A DNA stretch of 64,000 bases from assembly GCA_002917075.1 (NCBI GenBank), contig NTMA01000061.1, positions 1 to 64,000 of the forward strand, written 5' to 3'. Positions within the stretch are counted from its first letter, which is position 1; every line of letters begins with the position of its first letter. This DNA is from Hawksworthiomyces lignivorus. Its lineage: Eukaryota; Ascomycota; Sordariomycetes; Ophiostomatales; Ophiostomataceae. The position numbers were made by a program, and so were the translations under genes. Shown here one piece after another: positions 53,360-64,000 of the stretch. The notes beneath the pieces were generated by a model. The model had not been told where the DNA came from and searched no databases. It saw only the letters and a program-made list of their open reading frames with translations.

Positions 53360-56300
53360 CGGCCAAAATGGCTCTAGTTCTTTTGATCTTTTACAAGCTA
53401 CAGGGGTGCAACGTGAGCGACGCAGAAGATAAAGCAAAGAATAAGAGAATGGAGATGCTAAGCCCTGTCAACTAGACAGTACCGATGGCGGAGACTTTGT
53501 GGCAGAATGACAGCAGCAGCATATCTGAAGAGTATACAGTGCGTACGTTATACTGAGTGCTGGAATGAATTGCAGTGTATCTTTGTATTCTCCAGTGATT
53601 CTCTTACACCTCTCCGTATTTTGAGATATACCTTGCTTGTCCCCTGCATTGGGTAGGGAGAAACAAAATCTCCCTGCAGCGCACTTCTGCGGAGGTCTCT
53701 CCTGCTCCCCGTGTCCAGATCATTGAATCTTGAGGAAAGAAGCAGTAAGGTGGGAGGCCGCCAGCACAAACAACCAATCCTCGTGGAGTGTGCAGCTGCA
53801 GGGTCCATGGGGAGATGGAGAGACGAAACACAGGATAAAAAAAAATTCTTTTGCAGACCAACTGCAAGCTGTACCAGAAAGAACGAAAGTCTAAAAAAAA
53901 AAGCTGTGCTGTATCTCCACACTAGTAGGAGGGGACGGGTGGTACGAGGAGAGACGAAAAAAAAAACAGCGCTAATATCATCGACGCCGAGGTTCGAGTA
54001 CGTACTGATAATAGTGCTAACACGGAGCTCCAACAGGGAGAAAAACAGTTACAGAAGAGTGCAGGATGTGTAATATTAGTGTCATCCACGTGCATGTGGA
54101 TCGTGATGGAAAAGACAAAGGCCGAAGAGGGGGCTGTACGAGGTGTAGAGTATGGGATACGCAGCTGACAAATTTTTCCAGATACTCGTTTTCCCTGCAT
54201 CGTGTATTTTTTTGTAATTGTTGCTTCTCGTCAACTTAAACACTCTCGAGGGCAAAAGGAGGCGGTCCAGACTCGTCTAGTCGGTTACATCCGGCTGGCA
54301 CGGCAAGGGACGACAGCCATGGTGTCTGAGCAAAGGCAAAAAGATAAGTGACCAGTATGTACATGCAAGAAGCAGCTGGCGGAGAGAAAGCCCACGCTGT
54401 CTTGGCAAAACCTCACCTGGCGGCGACGTGTCTTGCACCTGAAACGACGAGGGGACCAAGATTAACACAGAGAAGGACACGACCAAGCCCATGCGGTGCC
54501 ATGCTCTATTTTCTTCTCTCCTACGATTGATGGTAGAGACCATCCTTTCCGCTGCTTCTGGTTGTCATTCTTTCTACGCCCTCCTGTCCATCTGCAGATA
54601 CTTTGACTCCTGCACCTTTTTTCAGCTTATCGCGGGAAGAAGATGACATAAGGTTTTAGGGAAAAAGCTAATAACATACAGGTCAACGGCATAACACTGG
54701 GAATCAAACAAACAAAAAAAAAGTAAGCTTATTGCACTAACAGGTCTTACCTTTCTTTGATTGCTGTGTCCTCTTGGAATTTGTTAGTATTCGACGCACA
54801 AACATTGAAGCCCAAGGGACACGGCGCGTAAGAACGGGTATGCACGTAGACGCATGCTTCGCAGTGTAATAATACCAAATTTATGAACATAACAGGAGGT
54901 CGGGTCGACGTCAAAGACCACGGACGGAGGGGGAGGCGGGAAGGTGGACCCTTCGCTTACTACAGCTTCTGATTGGCAAATCCACAGAAACAGAATGTAT
55001 GTACTCTGCCGTCTAAGCCTTAAGCTTCTCCCCCTTTTCTTCTACCACTGGCCGTATCCCGGCAAGAGAGATTGGTTGTCACTTTTTCTTTCACTCTTCT
55101 GATCACGTCCCTACCCTTGTGGCCTTGCCAGAGCCTAGGCCACACGCACCGACAACAGAATGCAACAGAACGCATGCATGAAGAAGAAAAGAGGAAGACG
55201 AAAGAGGAAGAAACGCGCGAGCTTGATCCAGTGGTCGCCGGGCTCCTCAGCTTGTTTTATCCCCTTCAAGATGCCAAACCATTCGTCGATGAGTCTGAAA
55301 GGAGCGACTCGTATTCTGCTGCAAAATATGTCTCTGGCACCGTCGTATTGACCAAATAGCAGTGCCCTGCCACTGGTATCGAGGTTACGTTATACTTTTT
55401 TGGCTTCGCATTTGGACACCTGCCTACGCAGAAATTACGTCGCAATCGTACGGAGCCCGGGAAGAGAACCATTTTCAGCGTTGGCTCGCTGTTTTGGTTC
55501 AAGCCAGTTGCGCTGGCGTGTGAGTATGTATGCACTAGCAATCTTTTTGTCCCTTAGCTGACTTAGCGTATTCTGCCATTCTCTGGGCGCCGTACGAGTA
55601 TTATGAACTTCAGTTGTCCTTGAAACGGTGCCTCTTCCGACGAGCTGCCACAGGTCTAACGGCCGGAGCCGCAATTTTAGCCATATCCCTAGCAGATGAC
55701 TGTTAGTGTCCGCTTTTTTTGAACGTTTCCTTTGTTTACTTTCAGCCTGCTCCGTCCCAGCCAGCACGCTAATTCATATGATTGGCTGTCGGACTTGTAT
55801 TAACGGTAATGCCAAATAGGTCCAGCACCTCCAATTAATTAGGCTTCCGGTTCTAGGGATGGATGCTCAACTGCTTGTCTCACTTCTAGTTATACTAGGG
55901 CGAACTAATCTGCCCGGAGAAGTGGCCCTTACACGGCGAAGAGACCTCATGAGTCCGAAAAAGCTCAGTAGCACGAAGAACATGTTTGTACGAGGATTGG
56001 CACGAGCGAACCCTTTGTTTCAGTCGTCGTTTCTTTTTCTTCTCTTCAAAAAACAACCTTTACCAATGACAAAATCCTCTAGAACCACACTGCTGAAAGC
56101 GGACCGTTCGGCCAGGGAAGGGCAGGAAAGCGTATCCCGTAGAGCCAGCGGGAGAGTTTCCACCTATTCTCAACTGTAAAATTATTTAACAAAAGAAACA
56201 AAATATAAAGACATATCCAGCTTTGAGGCTTGTAGTTCAATGTATTAAAACGGCGGAGTCGTATCTCAGATACACTACCCGCTATGTAGTGCCAATCATG

Positions 56301-56888
56301 GGTGTCCATTTCTTCGGCGTACATAGAACGACGTACAAGCGCCTACAAGCTCAAACACATCGTTTCCAGGGTTGTTATCTTTAGGCTTTTTGTGTTGGTG
56401 CCACAGCCGAATATGCAAGCCACAAGCACCTAAGGGAAAACAGATTTCCACCAATTTGCCCTACCTATCAGTGGCGTTTTGTTTTTTCCAATTCCGTTAG
56501 ATGCAAAAATGCACGAGTATGCTTGTTGGAGCGAGTAGTGGCGAGAATTATGGATCTTTCGCCTTATGCTTATGTTCGAGGCGCAATTGGCCCCGTATTG
56601 ATGATCTTTGACGATCTTTGAGAAAGAAGGGGAGAATTTGGGGCGATGCTTTCTCCTCTTGCTCTTTTACTCATGTCAGACATGCGAGACGCCGCCCTCG
56701 TCCGACCTGCTGGAAACGATTTGGATCGAGACCGCACGAGCTGTCCAAGAACGGAAACAAGAGAGTCGATCCCCTAGGGAAAGCCGTCTTACTTTGTTGG
56801 AGTTCGAACATATTCGAGCGAAGCAATGCAGAGGCCCAGTCCGGAAGCATCAGCCCTCGAATGGCGCCATATTGTTCCTGCTGACAAG

Positions 56889-56919
<31 letters not shown>

Positions 56920-58560
56920 CCTTCTAGAAGTTCCCCCCTTTCTCCTCTCTTGTCTCATTGGGAATGGAGTGTTTTGTTCTTCACCAGTTTAATCAAATCT
57001 TGTTTGTGTAAGAAGTACTCAGTGCGATTGCGGAGAGGTTCTAAAAGACCAAAGAAAGACTGCAACACTTCGTAGCTTGAACATGTGTCTTTCCCACGTC
57101 GCAACAAAAGAAAGCAGCTAATGCAAGTTGTAGTCACAGATGCCCAGTCATTGGAACCCCAGCCTTTTTTGGCTTCTACCCCTGCCATTGCCATTCCCAC
57201 TGCATCGGGTACGCCGGGATTGGTCAGTTTTTAAGACGAGGAAACAAATCTGGGAAAGGATGCAAGGCCTGGCCCCCTAACCTTTTTTTTATCCACTCCT
57301 CCCTACCCGAAGAGCGGTGCGAGTCTGACAGTCTATTCTTCCCCATACACGTACTACCGTATGGCGTTTCCCTCCGCCCACTACGGCGGTACCTAGGTCT
57401 GCTGGGCTGAGGTTCAAGCAGAAGAGCCACCATCGTTGTAGTCTGATGCTATGCGGCGATCAGTTTTGGAACATCTCGCTGCTGAACAGCTTTGACCATG
57501 TGTTTCTTGTCAGCTTCTCTCGAGCTGCAAATACGAAGATTTCCTTTCTCTTTATCCCGTATTTTCAAAATGAGAGGAAAACCCCACATCTCAGCAACAT
57601 GTCTTCATTCTTTCTCAGCTCCCTTGGTCTTGTCGTCAGTGCTTGCTTTTGTTTGCACATTTGATGTTGTATTGGAGGGTCGATCCGGCTCTCGGTCAAT
57701 GAAACCACGCGTAGTCGACCTGACGGTTGAAAGACCGGTAGCATAGCGGGATTTTTTTTGTTCTTACCGTACTTTCGGCTCTTGCTTTCTTTTTCCTATT
57801 GTTCTTTTTGTTCTATTGTTTCTTTCTGCCTTCTTTAGAGCTTCTAGGCTCAAACGACAGCATTCCATCCCAGACGAAACTCGACGTGCATATGCGCGTG
57901 CTGCGCCCTTTTTGTTTCCTCCCCTTGCTTAGGCGTTAGACTATTTTCCTTTGTGCAAGTTTACATGCTCACTTTGTACACAGCGCATCTGTGATTGGGG
58001 TTGCATTGCAGGAAGGACGATTTGGGAAGCGTCCCAAAAGGAGAAGAAACAAGACGAAAGGGGAGAATCGCTCGTTAGCGCCTTGCTCCCTTTGTTCTTT
58101 GTGCTGACCGAGCCGTAGGGATGAAATTGAGAGGTGATATTAAGCGTCGACACGAATACTAAGATGCTACAAAGCGATGACGTCTGATTCTCAGGTACAA
58201 CTGCAGTGATATCAACCACATCAGCCGGGAGCAAGAGCTGACATTTCTCTTCGCTTTGATTTGATGCCTACTCGAAAATTGCTTCCCATTTCTCTTCTTC
58301 CGTGTGGATTTCATGCCGGCCTCGCCGGGACACGTATTGTACGGCATCTTACCCGTTACCATCATTCATCGTTCTTTGTTGTCTCATGATTCCTTTCTAA
58401 CCATTTTTTTTTCACCTCCATCTCTCGGACATGGCCGTAGTGATATTGGCTGCTGCCCCTTATTGTGTTTCTCGCTTATCGTGATGCAAGACTTTGCAAA
58501 TTATAGAACTGCTTGGAGAAAGCTCTCCGCTGTTCAAGGTGGATTCTCTTCACACTCTTA
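53360..58560. other. gene-free region, third part
   Basis: No gene supported. It includes a T28 run (56892-56919) and scattered A- and T-rich tracts. Frames on either strand are at most about 160 codons and low complexity. No transposon end, terminal repeat or coding remnant was recognised. Confidence 0.5.
56892..56919. repeat. poly-T tract (28 bp)
   Basis: An uninterrupted T run in gene-free DNA. Confidence 0.85.
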
Positions 58561-59995
58561 AGAACTGCAAATACATAACTTCCTTGGCATGCTACAGAGA
58601 CGGCGAGAAAAGCTGGCAACGGCCAAACGTTTGATAGAACGGAAGAGATAGAAAAGAGCCAAGTTCATGTGGCTTGTTTAGGAAGACCAAAATAAGGCGG
58701 ACTACTCAAGTCATTTTTTTTTAGTCAATCCTTTATGAGCGTGTGGCTTTTTCTTTTTTCTCCTTTCACTGGCTTTGCAAGATAGCGTGAACAAAAACGA
58801 GCTTGTACCTTTAGATGACTTTGATGTCTAAGCAAGCCCACACCACCCCAAGGATAAAAAAAAACCAACGCAAGAGCCAAATCTCCTCAGAAGTTTAACG
58901 AAGAAGATGAGATCGATCTGCTTATGTTCTTAAGCTTTTTACGAATGGCGCCGTTGATGTAGCGTCTCTGCTTGTGCCAACAAGGCAGTTCTCCCGCGGT
59001 TTTGTACGTACACAGAGGATGCGGTTCCGCTCAGACCAGCTTTCCTTTGTCTCTGTGCATAAACCCGGCCAGTTGGCGTCGGGGCGAAAGCTGGCTTGGT
59101 ACCATGCCCGCCATCTTCTCCGGACGAAGTTTGCTTGGCGATGCTAAAAATGTGTAAAAATCGACAGTACTATGGCTCTTGGAGGAGGTTTCGGAAAGAC
59201 GCGGAAGACGTAAAAGAAGACATCTCACTTCCGCTTCTCTCGGAAAGATGTGGCATTGCTGAACCACAGAGGAAAAATGGAGTAGTTTAGACCCTTCTTG
59301 CTGTGCAACATGCTGAATTCATTTTATCCGAGTTTGTTTTGGGCCAGGCAATATGTGTTGCGAAGCCTGTGACATACTCGTATCTGCAAACTGCGGCCCT
59401 TTTGCGGATATTTTCTCGACGTCACGGCCGCTTCGCCGAAGACCGGCCTTGGATGAAGGTTCAAAATGACGCCGTAGGCAAAGCCGCTTCTCCACAAACA
59501 AAATGGTACGGTATGTCACAGCGTAGTTCTCAGTTCTCTGGTTTGCTTCACGCGACGCACTTTCAGCTGCCGGATGAGCAAAGGGAAGAAACTTACCAAA
59601 TCGATACGACAGGAGAACACATTTAGTCTGCCGTTGCTTCTCCTCTCTGCGTATTATCGGCTGGCAATACTTACTCTCGATTGGCCTGGCAACACACGAT
59701 GGTTCCAAAAAGATGGCTGGCTCCATGCAGAGCAACTGTGGAGCATATGGAGCTTTTACCTGGGCGACTGGCTCTCCCCATCCTAGAGAAACCTAAAAAT
59801 GAGGGGGGGGCAATGGAGATAACAGCGAAGCCAAAGAGATGCCGGCTCATTCTGGCAACCACAGCTTCTTAGGTCCTGTTCGCTTCTTCGTGTGCTTGCC
59901 GCATCCCTTTCCTTAACGGCCGTTATGATCCGAGACGAGTTTCCTCAAGAGCAAGTTTGGAAGTATGTTGGTGGGGGGTCAAGAGTGGGCCCTTG

Positions 59996-60071
59996 GAAAA
60001 GGAAAGAAAAGAAAAGAAAAGAAAAGAAAAGGAAAGAAAAGAAAAGGAAAGAAAAGAAAAGAAAAGAAAAG
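59996..60071. repeat. AAAAG pentanucleotide microsatellite
   Basis: About fourteen units, mostly AAAAG with a few GGAAAG variants. A CTTTT-type tract of similar sequence occurs in the last intron of RLI1 (about 14441-14493). Confidence 0.85.
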
Positions 60072-60417
60072 GTACGGCAGAAGCGAAGCATGAGACAGGA
60101 AGAAAATACAGAGAGGATGAGAAGTCAACAAGATGCAAGAGACAGGCTTTTGCCCAAAGAATGAAGCACTAAAAAGTACCCAAATACGTACATGTATACG
60201 ATGACAAGAAATCTACGTCTTTACTGACACAGGCGCAGTAGCCTCAGCAGCCACTTGTGCAAGACAGTTCGTGGTACTGGGGTCTCTCTAGCGAAGCCAA
60301 GTCTTCCTTCCCGAGCGCGAGCTTTGCCCCGTTGGGAAACCTCTTTTGCTGATCCGTCACCGTTTTGGCTTGCTTGCGATGGCACACGTTGTCTGTGGAG
60401 ATTCTTTTTTTATTTTT

Positions 60418-60440
60418 TTAATTAATTAATTAATTAATTA
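60418..60440. repeat. TTAA tetranucleotide repeat
   Basis: Nearly six TTAA units flanked by T runs in gene-free DNA. Confidence 0.8.
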
Positions 60441-61837
60441 TTTTTTTTGGTTGCTTCTTCTGCCATTCTTGACTCTTGAACAAAACAGGAAATGATCGGC
60501 AGCGCATCGCCAAGGCACGCACTTCTCTTTAGATTGGCTGCAACGTACACGTACATGAGCAGTGAGGCTGTTTCTCGATGTCACCATAGTCCCCAGCTCC
60601 ATGCCCTTGTTTCTGTCTCCCAATCGCATCAGTGTCTCACGAGGGTCACATGAAGGAGAGCGCGGAATTGTCCGCCTTCTGATGTCTATTTTCTCAAACT
60701 CTTTCCCCCCTCTTACATCTGTTTGCGGGTGTCCTGGCTTGGCCTCTGAATGTGGTGTTAACAAAACCGAGAAAGCGGAAACTGAGCGAGACAGGGGCAG
60801 AGATAAAGAGCAAGCGGAAACGGGTATCCAATTAACTTTCACTATTTATCAGAGCATCTAGCGAGAAATGCAACCTGAGGGGATTTCCTATCTCTCCCTT
60901 TGATACTCTGTATTTTATTTTTATTTTTATTTTTGCGGCTGCACTTCCCTTCCTCCCCTCCCTGCACCGCCTACATAAAACCTACATCGTAGACGAAGTC
61001 TTAGAACGGATTCGTGGCGGTGAACGAGTAAGTACCTGCTAGACCTGTTCAACCATTGCAAGATATGATGCTCAGCCATCTCAATGTCCAGTTTCGCGCC
61101 CACAGTTCGCTAACAGGTTTAGGCTAGTGAGCTGAAGCCAATTTCGTCCCCGTTTTCTAGCAGTAGAGCGGCTTCTTTGGTTGCCAATCCCCTCCTTCTG
61201 CCCTTGACAACACGTGGAATGGCTCCATACCGGACCGAGTGGCGTAACATCGGCTTGATTTCCCTGCCCTAATGCTCTCCTCTATCCCTACGCCGTACAG
61301 CGTATGGTGGTGTGTCGCCTGTATCTTGGCTTTTTTCCTCTACGAGGTGCGCTGTGCCTCCCTGCCCCCGCTCTTGTTGCTAGCTGTGGAGATAATCCAC
61401 CAAGGGAGAATCTCCATGCAAGTACGCCATAGCACAAGTATAATCGCGAGAAAAAGAGGTGCAGTAGTCACACAACCGATGAGATAATAATGCCGAGACA
61501 GCAAATAGGAAAAGGCAAGCATGAAGGAGCTTTTCTTTGAGGCCTCCAGTATTCTGCAGCTTTGTAGCTTCATGATGTGCATTGCAAGGCAAATAGCTCG
61601 ATCTTCACCGTATCCTAATGTGCTGTCATCGTATAACATTTTGTCTCTAATGTTTTAGCGCTCATACGAAGAGAGTGCAGGCTGTAAAATTATGACCATG
61701 GGGCTTTATGATATGACCGGCCTTCCTCTTCTGTATATCCCTTTAGGACGACAGGAAAAGTGGAGAGCACATGGTTCGATTTTCTCGTCTAAAAACGGCG
61801 CAATTCATCTTGCCTCTAATTCTCGCCGTCTTTCTTT

Positions 61838-61840
<3 letters not shown>

Positions 61841-61891
<51 letters not shown>

Positions 61892-61903
61892 TTGCTTTTA
61901 TCT
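61841..61903. repeat. interrupted poly-T block
   Basis: More than 50 T, broken only by a few single C, in gene-free DNA. Confidence 0.8.
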
Positions 61904-62062
61904 CCCCCCTCCTCTTCGAGGCCCCCTCGGCCCTTGTTAGTTAAAGTACGACGAAGAGGGGTGCGGCAAGGTGGGAGGCAAGGATGTCCTCATCTACCGT
62001 GGTCTAGGGAACACTGTATTTGCCTCTGCTCTTTTTGCAGCGCTTGTTGTTTGTGAGCGCCG

Positions 62063-62124
62063 TACGGAGTATAGCCTGGGTGTTTTCCTTCGGCTTTCCT
62101 CCGGCCTTGACTACGTACTCCGTA
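62063..62124. repeat. facing TACGGAGTA ... TACTCCGTA elements
   Basis: TACGGAGTA at 62063-62071 and its reverse complement TACTCCGTA at 62116-62124 form an inverted pair 44 bp apart. It could be a stem-loop or a paired protein site. Confidence 0.65.
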
Positions 62125-64000
62125 CAACCGCCCTACTTCAGTCACCTTCCAACGATGCGCGCCAGGGCATTTACATACACCGTCGGTTGGGGCATCGAGC
62201 GCCACCAAACACCGTTGTTTGACGGAAGGCGATGCCGTTTTCCCTTCGAGGCCTGTCGGTTCTGTTTGCAAGGATTGCTATTCGCTCACACATTGTGCTT
62301 GGCCCCCTTTTTTTGCCAACGTCGTCGTTCTATTTGCTCCCATTTTCTTCACCCATTCCGTATTATCAACAACAATGCTACCATTCTTCCTGTGCCCCCA
62401 TTTCGATGGCACTTTTTGCCCTTTCTCAGGCCCATGTCGGAGTACTTTTGAGTTTTCACCACACGAGGTCTCTCTGTTTCAGATTGCACCAGCTTGCCCA
62501 GAATAGAATTATCTTGAGAATTGCGTTTCTGGTCCTCGTCTTCTGGCAGCTTTCATTGGACCTTGTACGGTGTTGCCCTGACTTCGCCCTTTAGCGCAGT
62601 TCGGGGCACGTAGCTACATAGATAGGCTGTCTATAACGTGTACGAGTATACATGTTGTGGGGCGAGTGAGCGAGACTAATACGGAGCAGGGGAGAGAGGC
62701 AGAGTGTTTGTTGACTGGTGCGGCTCGAGATGAAAACGCTGCAGGCTCGAAGGCTCTGCCACCAAAAAGTACTAGTGTTCCCGGCAACATGGTCATGGTG
62801 TTCCTCTTCCAGGCCCCAAACTTAGCGTCCAACTTATTATCTTTCCGCACTTCTTGTGTCCTCATATCCCTATCGTACGTAGAGCGTAGCACTGGTGGAG
62901 TACGAATACGTAGAAAACACATAATATCCACCGTCATTTTCCGCTCTTCTTTCCGCTCAGCTCTGAGGCTAATGCACGCCTTCCTCGTCTTTTTCCATCT
63001 CTCTGCGGAGAACACGGGCTTTTTTTCCTCTTTTCTGCCTGGCCCCCTTGACTAGAGAGGAGCGTTGACGCGGCTCTGCCAGCTGGCTCATCTCCTTCTC
63101 CCTTCTGCATCAGCGCTAACACAAAATCATCGTGGAAGAGGGGAAATTTGACTTCTTGTTTTGGCTAAGTCAACCAGACATGAGCCGTCCGTTGGATGAG
63201 GCTTTTCGGCTGGTTTTTTCTTCGTATCCGGGAGAGGCTACTTGCACGTGCAACTGCAAGTCAAGCCTTCCAAAAATATCACAAATGGCAAGGCATTGTT
63301 GAAATGAGAGAGGATATGCGGGATATGTGGGATTTGGGTGATCCAGAGCTCGCTACATAGCAGAGAGGACGTTGAGAGCGGCGGCCTTTTAATCTAGCAG
63401 ACGTGTCACCATTTGATCTTCGCCCCTTGCTTCGCTGCCGCGGCCAGGGAACGGCTACTGCTTAGGCGGAGTCTAGAAGCGAGCCAGCACGAGCAAAAGA
63501 GCTCGAGTTGCCGGTATGGGAATCTTAGGCCGAGCTCTGGCAGGTCGGGGAAACAGGCGATAAGCGGTGGGCCTGGAGAGCCTCACCGGATCCTGGGGCG
63601 AGAAAAGCTACGAAACTCGCCCGACTCGCCTGACAGCAAGTGGCCTCGCATCTAGACCCTGCGAACCGCCTCGGAACGAAGATATGGCTCCGGGACCGAC
63701 TCAGTTCGATCCAACCGAGCCTCATAGAACGCCTCTTCAGCCCCAGGACCCCCTTGTTTTCTGTTTGTGTCTGTGATTGCCTGGTTCGTCGTCAAATTCC
63801 TCATTCTCTTGCAAGTGCTACCGACCAGATACGAAATAGCTCAATGACAAAAAGTCTTGTCTACCTCGGAGATATGAGCTATGCAGGCCGGCAGAGGGTT
63901 TTCGTCTTGAGTAAGGCATGACACAATCTTAAAACCCTAAATTAAGCATGAAGTACAGCTTCTGGCCATCACACTTCGTCACACAACTTGGTCACATTTG

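Larger units (their letters stand above)
58561..64000. other. gene-free region, last part
   Basis: No gene supported up to the window end. It holds an AAAAG microsatellite (59996-60071), a TTAA repeat (60418-60440), a long T-rich block (about 61841-61903) and two facing TACGGAGTA-type elements near 62.1 kb. The largest frames (143 codons at 62020-62451, 133 codons at 62614-63015) show no domain. Confidence 0.5.

Noticed and set aside
46073..64000. possible tRNA genes or transposon remnants in the gene-free region
   Set aside because: Candidate B-box-like words (for example near 53996 and 63702) lacked a matching A box and cloverleaf; no terminal repeats, transposase or reverse-transcriptase motifs were seen.

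Overview
This window looks like nuclear chromosomal DNA of a filamentous ascomycete (Pezizomycotina, most likely a sordariomycete). Most genes carry one to five short introns with GTANGT-type donors and CTAAC/CTGAC-like branch points. Housekeeping exons are GC-rich at third codon positions. The gene set includes a HET-domain NLR, a type found only in filamentous fungi. Intergenic DNA is full of homopolymer and pyrimidine tracts. No rRNA, tRNA, CRISPR array, transposase or reverse transcriptase could be supported.

Layout. 1-4.4 kb holds no convincing gene. 4.4-10.0 kb (-) is CHD1, a double-chromodomain SNF2 remodeller, with a divergent 2.2 kb spacer to RLI1/ABCE1 (12.2-14.6 kb, +). RLI1 converges on PRP40 (15.8-19.2 kb, -), a WW/FF U1-snRNP splicing factor with a long Arg-Asp repeat tail. 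Behind it lies the most interesting accessory gene, an intronless HET/NB-ARC/TPR NLR (19.9-22.7 kb, -) whose TPR tail is built from 126-bp repeats. Next come an acidic protein with a hydrophobic C-terminal tail (23.3-24.7 kb, -), a probable small pseudogene (25.6-25.9 kb, -), a two-domain GFA/CENP-V zinc protein (26.6-27.7 kb, +) and a bHLH transcription factor (28.8-30.6 kb, -).

After a 3.3 kb gene-free stretch come mitochondrial P5C dehydrogenase (34.0-35.9 kb, -) and the ribosome-assembly GTPase NUG1 (36.8-38.6 kb, -). NUG1 is divergent from a HAD phosphatase (39.4-40.4 kb, +). A type-B carboxylesterase (40.8-43.2 kb, -) and a homeobox transcription factor (44.3-46.1 kb, -) follow. From 46.1 kb to the end (about 17.9 kb) I find no gene. 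This is the largest unexplained feature here.

The genes do not form a pathway. Several serve core expression: CHD1 in chromatin and transcription, PRP40 in splicing, NUG1 in 60S assembly and RLI1 in ribosome recycling. They are interspersed with accessory genes (NLR, GFA, esterase) and two transcription factors with large gene-free upstream regions. Exon boundaries were read by eye from splice consensus and reading-frame continuity. Family assignments come from motif recognition, not from searches.
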